Assembly (NCBI RefSeq): GCF_001425005.1
Contig: NZ_LMDB01000039.1
Coordinates: forward strand, 248,001-312,000
DNA length: 64,000 bases
DNA from: Duganella sp. Root336D2
Lineage (GTDB): Bacteria > Pseudomonadota > Gammaproteobacteria > Burkholderiales > Burkholderiaceae_D
Reading direction: 5' to 3'
The notes under the pieces were generated by a model. It was not told the DNA's origin. It was given only the letters and a program-made list of their open reading frames with translations, and did no database searches. Shown piece after piece: positions 1 to 7,342 of this stretch; position 1 is the stretch's first letter; every line of letters starts with the position of its first letter. The translations under genes and the position numbers were made by a program.

Positions 1-2
1 AA

Positions 3-542
3 AAGGCCGACTTCTCCGTGGGCGTGATGGGCGTGGGCGCACTTGGCTCGCACGTAATCGAAGCGCTCAGGCCCTTCGGCTTCCCCCTGCGCGCCTGGAG
101 CCGTTCGCCGAAGTCACTGGACGGCGTTGATTCCTTCCATGGCGAGGCGGGGCTGGATGGTTTCCTCGGTTCTTCGCGCGTTGTCGTGTGCATGCTGCCG
201 TTGACAGAAGAAACCACCCACATCCTCAACCGCCCCAACATGATGAAGATGCCGCAAGGCTCTTACATCATCAACGTGGGACGCGGTGCGCACATTTCCG
301 AACCGGACCTGCTGCCGCTGATCAAGTCCGGCCACATTGCAGGCGCCACGCTCGACGTGTTCCGCAACGAACCGCTACCGGCGCAGCATCCATTCTGGAT
401 GGAGCCGCGCATCACGATCACGCCGCACATTTCAGCGTTGACGCTGCGCCGTGAAAGCGTGGAACAAATGGCCGCCAAGATGCGCCAGCATGCACGCGGC
501 GAAGAAGTCGCCGATGTAATCAATCGCACAAAAGGGTACTGA
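3..542 (+). CDS. 2-hydroxyacid dehydrogenase, glyoxylate/hydroxypyruvate reductase type (C-terminal part; 5' end outside window)
   Basis: The frame is already open at base 3, so the true start lies before the window. About 180 residues are visible against roughly 310 for the GhrA family. They begin just before the NAD(P)-binding glycine motif (GVGALG), which is followed by an Arg-containing segment typical of the cofactor loop. The catalytic set is present in order: Arg in NVGRG, Glu in FRNEP and His in TPHIS. The family reduces glyoxylate or hydroxypyruvate in the cytosol; substrate choice cannot be read here. It ends one base before the start of HMG-CoA lyase, so the two are probably co-transcribed. 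Confidence 0.88.
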   Translation, partial: KADFSVGVMGVGALGSHVIEALRPFGFPLRAWSRSPKSLDGVDSFHGEAGLDGFLGSSRVVVCMLPLTEETTHILNRPNMMKMPQGSYIINVGRGAHISEPDLLPLIKSGHIAGATLDVFRNEPLPAQHPFWMEPRITITPHISALTLRRESVEQMAAKMRQHARGEEVADVINRTKGY

Positions 543-543
543 A

Positions 544-1452
544 ATGAGTTTGCCAAAGAAGGTCAAGATTGTTGAAGTGGGCCCGCGCGACGGCCTGCAG
601 AATGAAAAGGGCGACGTTCCTGCCGACGTGAAGATCGAGCTGGTGAACCGCCTGACGGAAGCGGGCTTCCCGAACATCGAAGCGGCGTCGTTCGTGTCGC
701 CGAAGTGGGTGCCGCAAATGGCGACTTCAAAGGAAGTCATGGCCGGCATTACCCGCAAGCCGGGGGTGATCTATTCCGCCCTGACGCCGAATATGCAGGG
801 CTTCGAAGCCGCGCTGGCGGCGGGTGCCAATGAAGTGGTGATCTTTGGCGCAGCGTCGGAGGCGTTCTCGCAAAAGAACATCAACTGCTCGATCGCGGAA
901 TCGATCGAGCGCTTCGTGCCGGTTGCGAAAGCGGCCAAGGATGCGGGCCTGCGCCTGCGCGCTTCGGTCAGCACGGCGTTCGGCTGTCCTTACCAGGGCG
1001 AAGTGCCGCTGGATTCGGTGGCCTATGTGGTGGGCCGCATGCGCGACCTGGGTTGCGACGAGATCGATATTGCCGACACCATCGGCGTATCGACCCCGCT
1101 CAAGACCAGGGCGGTAATGGAACGCGCGATCAAGGAGTTCCGCGCCAACGGGCTGGCGGGCCACTTCCACGACACTTACGGCCAGGCGCTGGCGAATATT
1201 TACGCCTCGATGGAAGCGGGTATTGAGATTTTCCACTCCTCGGTATCGGGCCTGGGCGGCTGCCCTTATGCCAAGGGCGCTACCGGCAACGTCGCGACCG
1301 AAGACGTGATTTACATGATGAATGGCCTCGGCATCGAGACCGGTGTGGACCTGGACAAGGTGGTCGACGCGGGCCAGTTCATCTCCAGCTTCCTGGGTCG
1401 CAAAGGCGCCAGCCGCGCCGGCAATGCGATTGCCGCCAAACGCGCCGGCTGA
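544..1452 (+). CDS. mvaB: Hydroxymethylglutaryl-CoA lyase
   Basis: A 302-residue TIM-barrel lyase that cleaves 3-hydroxy-3-methylglutaryl-CoA to acetoacetate and acetyl-CoA, the last step of leucine degradation. Visible marks are the N-terminal VGPRDGLQNE motif carrying the catalytic Arg and Asp, the metal-binding HFHDTYG segment, and the family signature GLGGCPYAKGATGNVATED with the active-site Cys. Length is normal for the bacterial enzyme. The ATG lies one base after the stop of the upstream dehydrogenase, suggesting translational coupling. The other leucine-catabolism genes are not in the window. Confidence 0.95.
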   Translation: MSLPKKVKIVEVGPRDGLQNEKGDVPADVKIELVNRLTEAGFPNIEAASFVSPKWVPQMATSKEVMAGITRKPGVIYSALTPNMQGFEAALAAGANEVVIFGAASEAFSQKNINCSIAESIERFVPVAKAAKDAGLRLRASVSTAFGCPYQGEVPLDSVAYVVGRMRDLGCDEIDIADTIGVSTPLKTRAVMERAIKEFRANGLAGHFHDTYGQALANIYASMEAGIEIFHSSVSGLGGCPYAKGATGNVATEDVIYMMNGLGIETGVDLDKVVDAGQFISSFLGRKGASRAGNAIAAKRAG

Positions 1453-2154
1453 TTAGCTTTCGTCCGAGCGGCCGCGCTGCAGGAATATTGCCAGCAGCCT
1501 GGCCGCTGCGCGCTGCAACGATTGCCAGTTGGGCGTTGCGAACAGCGCTTCAAGGCGCGGCAGGGGATGCGGCGCACCTTCCGCGATCTCGCTCCACACG
1601 CGCGCAAACTGCGCGATCCCGTTGCGTTCTTCCGCCGAGAAAACTGGTTCAGTGAAATGCTGTTTCCAGTCTGGCGTTACCCAGTCTTCCCATTGATTCA
1701 AGACTTCATCCGCAGCTGACATGGCTGGCGCGGCGGCTTGCAATTGCCGCTGTGCGTCGAAGGAACTGGCCAGCTCCAGGTATTCCATGATGCGGTTGCG
1801 CACGCGGCGCAGGCCGACCGGTTGCTCGGGCACGGATGTACGCGGGGTGCGCAGCCAGTAATACAGATCGTAGGTGGTGGCGCTTTCGAGCGGGGGACCG
1901 TCCGGGATATCAGCTTTTTGCTGCCAGAGCGGGAACCAGTGCGGGTCGCGCACGTGTTCGGCGCCGGTCGCCGAATGGCCGAACTGTACGTATCGCACTT
2001 GGGCTTCCGCCAGGCTGTGTACGTTGGCGCCACTGGCGAGGAAGGGGGAGTAGAGTTGCGGCAGGTCGTCGTGCCAGTCGCAGACAGGGCACGCTGCAAG
2101 TGAGCCGGGGGCGCCGGCGAAGGCGGCATATCCGCAGCAAGGGCAGGTGTACAT
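1453..2154 (-). CDS. CPCC family cysteine-rich (zinc-ribbon-like) protein
   Basis: A 233-residue protein that opens with a CPCC motif (residues 4-7) and a second Cys pair CPVC (residues 22-25), followed by DWHDD. This is the layout of the small Cys_rich_CPCC domain, thought to bind a metal. The remainder (about 80-230) is predicted soluble, rich in Trp and Pro and not recognised; it may be a separate domain fused to the CPCC unit, since stand-alone CPCC proteins are only about 80-100 residues. It ends directly against HMG-CoA lyase in convergent orientation. Function unknown. Confidence 0.75.
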   Translation of the reverse strand: MYTCPCCGYAAFAGAPGSLAACPVCDWHDDLPQLYSPFLASGANVHSLAEAQVRYVQFGHSATGAEHVRDPHWFPLWQQKADIPDGPPLESATTYDLYYWLRTPRTSVPEQPVGLRRVRNRIMEYLELASSFDAQRQLQAAAPAMSAADEVLNQWEDWVTPDWKQHFTEPVFSAEERNGIAQFARVWSEIAEGAPHPLPRLEALFATPNWQSLQRAAARLLAIFLQRGRSDES

Positions 2155-2170
2155 GGCGCTGATCCTAATG

Positions 2171-2211
2171 CAGAAAAAAAAAGACCTGCACGAATGCAGG
2201 TCTTTTTTCTG
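2171..2211 (-). terminator. Rho-independent terminator after tRNA-Pro (potentially bidirectional)
   Basis: A-tract, hairpin arms AAGACCTGCA / TGCAGGTCTT with a short loop, then a T-tract. On the minus strand it follows the 3' CCA end of tRNA-Pro by a few bases. Runs of A and T on both sides make it symmetrical. Confidence 0.85.
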
Positions 2212-2216
2212 AAACT

Positions 2217-2293
2217 TGGTCGGAGTACAAGGATTCGAACCTTGGACCCTCTGCTCCCAAAGCAGATGCGCTACCGGGCTGCGCTACACTCCG
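2217..2293 (-). tRNA. tRNA-Pro (anticodon TGG)
   Basis: Read on the minus strand, 77 nt fold as a cloverleaf. The acceptor stem is CGGAGTG / TACTCCG (with one G-T pair), with discriminator A and an encoded CCA end. The D-arm contains GCGCAGCCCGGTAGCGC, a bacterial tRNA-Pro hallmark. The anticodon stem is TCTGC / GCAGA around the loop TTTGGGA (anticodon TGG), and the T-arm contains GGTTCGAATCC. It reads CCA and, by wobble, other proline codons. Confidence 0.97.
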
Positions 2294-2303
2294 AAGAAGC
2301 AAG

Positions 2304-2332
2304 ATAATACAAGCTGGGCGGGGGGTCGTCAA
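2304..2332 (-). promoter_or_regulatory. sigma70 promoter of tRNA-Pro
   Basis: On the minus strand TTGACG (-35; bases 2327-2332) and TATTAT (-10; bases 2304-2309) are separated by exactly 17 bases, and the tRNA begins 10 bases after the -10. A GC-rich stretch fills the spacer. Near-consensus boxes and spacing fit strong constitutive tRNA expression. Confidence 0.8.
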
Positions 2333-2360
2333 CCCCCAATTTAAAAGTTGGAGAATTTTG

Positions 2361-2921
2361 ATGCCTTACCGAACGCCGAGGTGGCGGATTGCAGCCGGTA
2401 TCGTTATTTCTTTGTTACTGCACTTGGCAGTAGTGGTTTTCGTGCGGCCGCCCGAACCGCGCAATGTGGCCGATTCGCGTTCCTGGCTGACGAAGGTAGA
2501 AGTGAGGATCGTGGCGCCAACGCCGCCGCCTGAGCCCGCACCGGAGATCGAGCGCAAGCCAGAGCGCATTGCGCTCGCCGAACCGCGCCGCCAGCCGCGT
2601 CGGGCCGAGCCGCACAAGAATGCATCGAAAGAGGAGGCAACGATGGCTGTCGAGCCGGCCCGCGAATCCACGCTGGTTTTGCGTCCCGCCGAACCGGGGG
2701 CAACGACGCATTTCGACCGCGAAGCCGCCAAGGCCGCCGCCCGCGACATTGCAGGCGAGCTGGAATCGGCCCCACTCAAAATGCGTGAAACGCGAGACGA
2801 AAAGCTGGCCCGCCGAATCCAGGACGCCGCCCGCCCCAACTGCAAGGACGGCATCCCCGGCGGCCTGCTGGCCCCGCTCTACCTGATGATGGACAAGAAA
2901 GACAGCGGCTGCAAATGGTAA
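2361..2921 (+). CDS. Hypothetical protein with N-terminal membrane anchor and TonB-like proline-rich region
   Basis: A 186-residue protein from ATG 2361, chosen over the in-frame TTG three bases upstream because GGAGA sits 6-7 bases before it. One membrane segment (about residues 12-28, IAAGIVISLLLHLAVVVF) is followed by a proline/glutamate-rich stretch (PTPPPEPAPEIE), a basic linker and a C-terminal region with two Cys residues (PNCKDG and the last Cys-Lys-Trp). The layout resembles TonB/TolA-type periplasm-spanning proteins, but no TonB C-terminal domain is recognisable and no ExbBD genes are near. Function unknown. Confidence 0.7.
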   Translation: MPYRTPRWRIAAGIVISLLLHLAVVVFVRPPEPRNVADSRSWLTKVEVRIVAPTPPPEPAPEIERKPERIALAEPRRQPRRAEPHKNASKEEATMAVEPARESTLVLRPAEPGATTHFDREAAKAAARDIAGELESAPLKMRETRDEKLARRIQDAARPNCKDGIPGGLLAPLYLMMDKKDSGCKW

Positions 2922-2960
2922 ATGTCCACTTTCGTTCCTGACCCCGAGGTGGACATTTAC
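2918..2960. repeat. Perfect inverted repeat between convergent genes, containing both stop codons
   Basis: Arms GTAAATGTCCAC (2918-2929) and GTGGACATTTAC (2949-2960) are a perfect 12-bp match around a 19-base loop. The TAA of the upstream gene lies in the left arm and the TAA of rsmI (minus strand) in the right arm. It could act as a bidirectional transcript end, but there is no clear T-run. Confidence 0.6.
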
Positions 2961-3859
2961 TGCTTGAGCTCGAGGGCGCGGTCGTAGAGGGCGTTCTTTT
3001 TCTTGCCGGTGATCTGGGCGGCGAGGGCGGCGGCTTGTTTTACGGGCAACTCGGCGAGCAGGATTTGCAGGATGCGGTCGGTTTCGCCGTCGTGGCCTGC
3101 TTCGGCTGGCGGGGCGCCTTCGACCAGTACCACGAACTCGCCTTTTTCATGGTTGGTGTCGGATTTCAGCCACGCGACGGCTTCGCCCAGCGGGCAGCGG
3201 TGGATTTGCTCGAACAACTTGGTCACCTCGCGGGCGAATACCACCTGGCGCTGGGCGCCGAAGGCGTCGGCCAAGGCTTGGGCGCACTCGACAATACGGT
3301 GCGGGGCTTCGTAGAACACCAGCGTGGCCGGCGCGGCGGCCAATCCCTGCAACACGCCTTCGCGCTGCTTGGACTTCGATGGCAAAAAACCCACAAAGTG
3401 GAACTGGTCATTTACCAGGCCGCTGGCCGACAGCGCTGCCACGGCTGCCGAGGCGCCAGGCAGGGGAATCACCCGCAAGCCGGCGGTGCGCACCGCGTCC
3501 ACAATGCGGGCGCCAGGGTCGGAGACTGCCGGGGTGCCGGCATCCGACACCAGGGCAATACGCTCGCCGGCCTGCAGGCGCACGATCAGGCCTGCGGCCG
3601 CTTCGCGTTCATTGTGCATATGGGCGGCGATCAGGGGCTTGTGCAGGCCGAAGCGGTTCATCAGTTGCGCGGTGTTGCGCGTATCTTCGCAGGCGACCGC
3701 GTCAACCAGCGACAACACATGCAAGGCGCGCAGGCTAATGTCAGTCACATTGCCGATTGGCGTGGCCACCACGTATAGAGTTGCCGTGGGATAATTTTGG
3801 TGGGCGGTCTCGCCGAGGATTGCTAAACTGGCGAGAGGAGTGGAATCTTGTGCTGTCAT
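2957..3859 (-). CDS. rsmI: 16S rRNA (cytidine1402-2'-O)-methyltransferase
   Basis: A 300-residue SAM-dependent tetrapyrrole-methylase-fold enzyme that 2'-O-methylates C1402 in the decoding centre of 16S rRNA. It has the N-terminal TLYVVATPIGN motif, then CEDTRNTAQLMNRFG, SDAGTPAVSDPG and the PLPGASA motif, all typical of RsmI/YraL. I chose ATG 3859 (MTAQDS...), although no good Shine-Dalgarno precedes it. A longer reading upstream runs into the coding region of lpoA and has low-complexity composition. The start codon lies only 10 bases from that of lpoA on the other strand, as in the yraL-yraM arrangement of enterobacteria. Confidence 0.93.
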   Translation of the reverse strand: MTAQDSTPLASLAILGETAHQNYPTATLYVVATPIGNVTDISLRALHVLSLVDAVACEDTRNTAQLMNRFGLHKPLIAAHMHNEREAAAGLIVRLQAGERIALVSDAGTPAVSDPGARIVDAVRTAGLRVIPLPGASAAVAALSASGLVNDQFHFVGFLPSKSKQREGVLQGLAAAPATLVFYEAPHRIVECAQALADAFGAQRQVVFAREVTKLFEQIHRCPLGEAVAWLKSDTNHEKGEFVVLVEGAPPAEAGHDGETDRILQILLAELPVKQAAALAAQITGKKKNALYDRALELKQ

Positions 3860-3869
3860 TGGGGGAAGG

Positions 3870-5177
3870 ATGCTGTTTAAAAATATCAAAAATCTGATAC
3901 TTGGCGTTGCCACGGCCATGCTGGCCAGCGCTTGTAGCACTCCGTGCGACGCGCCCGGGGGATTGTGCGCGCCAATCACTTCGGTGACAAGTGCACCGCC
4001 TGCCGTTGCCAAGGCGCCGCGGCCGAAACCGCCGGCGCCGCCGCCTGAGCCGGAGGCGGTGGTCGAGACCTTCTCCGTGCCTTCGCCGGACGAGGTGGCG
4101 CGCCCGCCAAGCATCATGCAGGTCGTCCCGCAGCCTGCGGAAAAGGCTGACGGCCAGCGGGCTTACCGCATTGCGCTGCTGCTGCCGCTGCGTTCGGAGG
4201 CGCTGGGCCGTGCCGCCGATGCCTTGCGCGCCGGCTTCATGGCGGCGCTGGAGCGCGACAGCCATGGCTTTGAGATCAATGTGGTGGAAACCGGCGACTC
4301 GCCGCAAGACGTGCTGTCCGCCTACGTAACGGCCCAGGAAAAGAACGATATGGTGGTCGGTCCCCTGGCCCGCTCCGCTGTTACGGCAATTGCCTCCAGC
4401 CCGCTGGTGGAGAAGCCGACCATCGCGCTGAACCACCCGGAACTGCGCGGCGATCCGCAGATCCCACCCCAGATGCTGGTGGTCGGACTGTCGATCGAAG
4501 ATGAGGCACGCCAGGTGGCCGAGTGGGGCGCCCGCGAAAATCCTTCGGCCAGGGCGCTGGTTATTTCGGGTAATTCGTCCTGGCAGAAGCGCATCGCCGG
4601 CGCCATGTCGGCGCAATTGCAGCGCCTCGGCCTGCGTCCGCGCAACGTAGACCTGACGCCGCTCAACGGCTACCTGCAGGATTCCGAACTGGTGGCCCTG
4701 CGCGGCCGCCTGCAAAGCGAGCCGGCCGGCGTGCTGTTCGCCGCGCTGGACCCGGACCAGGTGCGCCAGCTCAAGATCGCGCTGTCGGCGCCGCCGCTGG
4801 GCGATATCCCGGTATACGGCACATCGTCCCTGAATCCTGGCCGCAGCATGTACCGCGCCGGGCCCGAGCTGGACGGCGTGCGCCTGCTCGACCTGCCATG
4901 GCTGGTGCAGCGCGACCATCCGGCAGTGATGACCTATCCGCAGCCGATTCCGCGCGATGAAGCGCGCATCAGCGCCGACATGGAGCGCGTCTATGCGCTG
5001 GGCATCGACGCCTTCCGCATCGCCCGTGAAATCGCCATCCAGCCGCAGCGCCGCTTCCAGCTCGATGGCGTGACCGGCCAGTTGACCATCGACTTCGGCA
5101 CCGGGCCGTCGTGGTTCGAGCGGGCCGAAGTGCCGGCCGAGTATCACAACGGCGTGCCGGTCCCGGTCGGCCAATAG
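3870..5177 (+). CDS. lpoA: Penicillin-binding protein activator, LpoA/LppC family lipoprotein
   Basis: A 435-residue predicted outer-membrane lipoprotein. The signal peptide MLFKNIKNLILGVATAMLAS ends at a lipobox (LASAC). A proline-rich linker (about residues 45-75) is followed by a periplasmic-binding-protein-like domain (about 90-430) of the LppC family, which stimulates PBP1a in peptidoglycan synthesis. E. coli LpoA is about 680 residues with an N-terminal TPR domain; here that domain is absent or replaced by the short linker. Start ATG 3870 was preferred over GTG 3840 because it gives a proper lipoprotein signal and has GGGGGA just upstream. It heads the lpoA-yraN-diaA-dolP run. Confidence 0.87.
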   Translation: MLFKNIKNLILGVATAMLASACSTPCDAPGGLCAPITSVTSAPPAVAKAPRPKPPAPPPEPEAVVETFSVPSPDEVARPPSIMQVVPQPAEKADGQRAYRIALLLPLRSEALGRAADALRAGFMAALERDSHGFEINVVETGDSPQDVLSAYVTAQEKNDMVVGPLARSAVTAIASSPLVEKPTIALNHPELRGDPQIPPQMLVVGLSIEDEARQVAEWGARENPSARALVISGNSSWQKRIAGAMSAQLQRLGLRPRNVDLTPLNGYLQDSELVALRGRLQSEPAGVLFAALDPDQVRQLKIALSAPPLGDIPVYGTSSLNPGRSMYRAGPELDGVRLLDLPWLVQRDHPAVMTYPQPIPRDEARISADMERVYALGIDAFRIAREIAIQPQRRFQLDGVTGQLTIDFGTGPSWFERAEVPAEYHNGVPVPVGQ

Positions 5178-5186
5178 GGAGAAACC

Positions 5187-5543
5187 ATGCCCCGCACCGA
5201 ACTCCAGGAGATCGGCCGGGGCGGCGAAGACCGGGCCCTGGCTTACCTCCAGCAGCAGGGGCTCAAGCTGGTCGAGCGCAATTTCCTCTGCAAGACCGGG
5301 GAGCTGGACCTGGTCATGCGCGATGGCGAGCACCTGGTGTTCATTGAGGTCCGGGAGCGCAACAATCCCCATTTCGGCGGTGCTGCCGCCAGCATTTCCC
5401 CCGCCAAGCAGCGCCGCGTCCTGCGGGCCGCGAAGTTTTACCTGCTGCGTTTTGTCAAAATGCCACCATGCCGGATCGACGTGGTGGCCATCGACGGCGA
5501 GCACATAAGTTGGCTGCGCAACGCTATCATTGATCAAATGTAA
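5187..5543 (+). CDS. yraN: YraN family (UPF0102) endonuclease-like protein
   Basis: A 118-residue protein of the UPF0102/YraN family, which has a Holliday-junction-resolvase/restriction-endonuclease-like fold. The order G-x-x-GED-x-A-x-x-Y-L, ERN-x-x-C-x-x-GE-x-DLV and FIEVR-x-R is diagnostic; the Glu/Asp and EVR residues form the presumed metal site. Its biological role is not established. The start lies 9 bases after the lpoA stop, and the gene occupies the same position as in the E. coli yraLMN-diaA-yraP cluster. Confidence 0.92.
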   Translation: MPRTELQEIGRGGEDRALAYLQQQGLKLVERNFLCKTGELDLVMRDGEHLVFIEVRERNNPHFGGAAASISPAKQRRVLRAAKFYLLRFVKMPPCRIDVVAIDGEHISWLRNAIIDQM

Positions 5544-5601
5544 GCATTTTTAACAGCGCTTGTGAGGCCGGCCAAGCCACTGCACTATAATTACGCACAC
5601 T

Positions 5602-6198
5602 ATGACCAATCAACGCATCCTCTCGCACTTCCACGAAAGTGCCGAAATCAAGATCCAGTCCGCAACCGTCCTGGCGCAGCCTATCGCGCAAGCTGTGGAC
5701 CTGATGTTCTCCGCCCTCTCGAACGGCAACAAGATCCTGGCTTGCGGTAATGGTGGCTCGGCGGCTGACGCCCAGCACTTCGCCGCGGAGCTGGTCGGCC
5801 GTTTCGAGCGTGAGCGCTTCCCGCTGCCGGCCATTTCGCTGGCAACCGACACTTCCATCCTGACCGCTGTGGCCAACGACTACAGCTACCGCGAGATCTT
5901 CTCCAAGCAGGTGCAGGCGTTCGGCCAGGCTGGCGACATCCTGCTGGCGATTTCCACTTCGGGCAATTCGGCCAACGTGATGGCGGCGATCGAAGCGGCG
6001 CTGGAACGCGAGATGCGCGTAGTGGCACTGACCGGCAAAGGCGGCGGCGCAATCGGCAAGATGCTGACCGACGCCGACGTGCATATCTGCGTGCCGGCAG
6101 ACCGTACCGCCCGTATCCAGGAAGTCCACCTGGTAACCATCCATTGCATTTGCGACGGCATCGACGTCGCCCTGTTCGGAGGAGATGTAAATGAATAA
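5602..6198 (+). CDS. diaA: SIS-domain phosphoheptose isomerase / DnaA initiator-associating protein DiaA family
   Basis: A 198-residue single SIS-domain protein. Motifs include ACGNGGSAADAQHFAAELVGRFERER, ISTSGNSANVM and the C-terminal QEVHLVTIHCICDGID segment shared by GmhA and DiaA. GmhA makes D-glycero-D-manno-heptose 7-phosphate for LPS; DiaA binds DnaA and times replication initiation. Position between yraN and the BON lipoprotein matches diaA, so I favour that name, but sequence alone does not exclude isomerase activity. It overlaps the next gene by 8 bases. Confidence 0.88.
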   Translation: MTNQRILSHFHESAEIKIQSATVLAQPIAQAVDLMFSALSNGNKILACGNGGSAADAQHFAAELVGRFERERFPLPAISLATDTSILTAVANDYSYREIFSKQVQAFGQAGDILLAISTSGNSANVMAAIEAALEREMRVVALTGKGGGAIGKMLTDADVHICVPADRTARIQEVHLVTIHCICDGIDVALFGGDVNE

Positions 6199-6823
6199 AG
6201 CCCGTCCACTTTCGCTGGCCATCGTGGCCGCGGTCCTGGCGAGCACCACCCTGTCCGCTTGCGTTCCGGTCGTTGTTGCCGGCGGCGCAGTTGCAGGTAC
6301 CCTGGCGGCATCCGACCGCCGCACGCTTGGCGCCCAGACGGAAGACAAGTCGATCGTTGTAAAGGCCGAAGTGAAGATGCCTAACATCGCCGGCAAGAGC
6401 TCCCACGTCAACGTGAACAGCTTCAACCGCCGCGTGCTGCTGACCGGCGAAGTGCCGGACGATGAAACCAAGGCCAAGGTGGAGCGCGAAGTGCGCGCTA
6501 TCGAAGGCGTCATGAACATCACCAATGAACTGGAAGTTGGCTTCTCGTCCAGCTACACCTCCCGTTCCAGCGACGCGCTGATCACCTCCAAGGTCAAACT
6601 GAGCCTGGCGGACGCCAAGGATATCTCGGCCAACTCCTTCAAGGTAATCACCGAAAAAGGCGCCGTGTTCCTGATGGGCCGCGTCACCCAGCGTGAAGGC
6701 GCTCAGGCGGCCGATATCGCGCGCGGCGTTGCCGGCGTGACCAAGGTCGTCAAGGTGTTCGAGTACATCTCCGAGGACGACGTGAAGCAATACCAGCCAT
6801 CCCAGCAAGCTTCGCAGGGCTGA
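6191..6823 (+). CDS. dolP: BON-domain outer-membrane lipoprotein, DolP/YraP-like
   Basis: A 210-residue lipoprotein. The signal peptide ends with lipobox LSAC, a Gly/Ala-rich stretch follows, and two BON domains span roughly residues 50-115 and 125-195 (RRVLLTGEVPDDETKAKVE and GAVFLMGRVTQREGAQAAD are the typical strand-turn motifs). The E. coli homologue binds anionic phospholipids in the outer membrane and supports envelope integrity. Its ATG lies inside the end of diaA (8-base overlap), so translation is probably coupled. Confidence 0.9.
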   Translation: MNKARPLSLAIVAAVLASTTLSACVPVVVAGGAVAGTLAASDRRTLGAQTEDKSIVVKAEVKMPNIAGKSSHVNVNSFNRRVLLTGEVPDDETKAKVEREVRAIEGVMNITNELEVGFSSSYTSRSSDALITSKVKLSLADAKDISANSFKVITEKGAVFLMGRVTQREGAQAADIARGVAGVTKVVKVFEYISEDDVKQYQPSQQASQG

Positions 6824-6825
6824 TC

Positions 6826-7338
6826 ATGTCGTCCGGCTCCAAGGTGTGGCTCAAACCGGCGATTGCGCTTGCCGTTATCGCCGGTATCGGCTTCACGGCT
6901 TACCAGTCGCTGAACAGGCACCAATCCGCGCCTGCCGTCACCTTCCTCGGCATCAAAGGGGAAAAGATCACACCTGAGAGCCTGAAGGGCAAAGTCGTGA
7001 TGGTCAATTTCTGGGCCACCTCGTGCACCACCTGCGTGGCCGAGATGCCGGAAATGGTCGAAACGTACAACAAGTACAAGGGCCAGGGCCTGGAATTCGT
7101 CGCCGTGGCGATGAAGTACGACGCGCCCAATTACGTAGTCAATTTCACCGAAACCCGCCAACTGCCTTTCAAAGTGGCGCTGGACGTGACCGGCGATGCC
7201 GCCAAAGCCTATGGCGACGTTTCAATGACGCCGACTACCTTCGTCATCGACAAGGACGGCAACATCATCAAGCGCTACGTGGGCAAGCCGGAATTCCCGG
7301 CCCTCCACGCGCTGCTCGAAAAAGCCCTGAAGGGCTGA
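6826..7338 (+). CDS. TlpA/ResA-family membrane-anchored thiol:disulfide oxidoreductase
   Basis: A 170-residue thioredoxin-fold protein with one N-terminal membrane anchor (about residues 10-27) that places the domain in the periplasm. The active site is WATSCTTCVAEMPEM with a CTTC dithiol, and the cis-Pro loop is MTPTTFVID. Such proteins reduce apocytochrome c or other periplasmic disulfides; the target here is unknown, though a large cytochrome cluster lies 23 kb away. It starts two bases after the BON gene stop, as the last member of the operon. Confidence 0.9.
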   Translation: MSSGSKVWLKPAIALAVIAGIGFTAYQSLNRHQSAPAVTFLGIKGEKITPESLKGKVVMVNFWATSCTTCVAEMPEMVETYNKYKGQGLEFVAVAMKYDAPNYVVNFTETRQLPFKVALDVTGDAAKAYGDVSMTPTTFVIDKDGNIIKRYVGKPEFPALHALLEKALKG

Positions 7339-7342
7339 TCGC

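Noticed and set aside
3860..4117. N-terminal extension of RsmI upstream of ATG 3859
   Set aside because: The extension is low-complexity, runs through the lpoA start region and is not part of the family.
3741..5537. A 598-codon open frame antisense to lpoA and yraN
   Set aside because: It covers several well-supported genes and has no recognisable domain.
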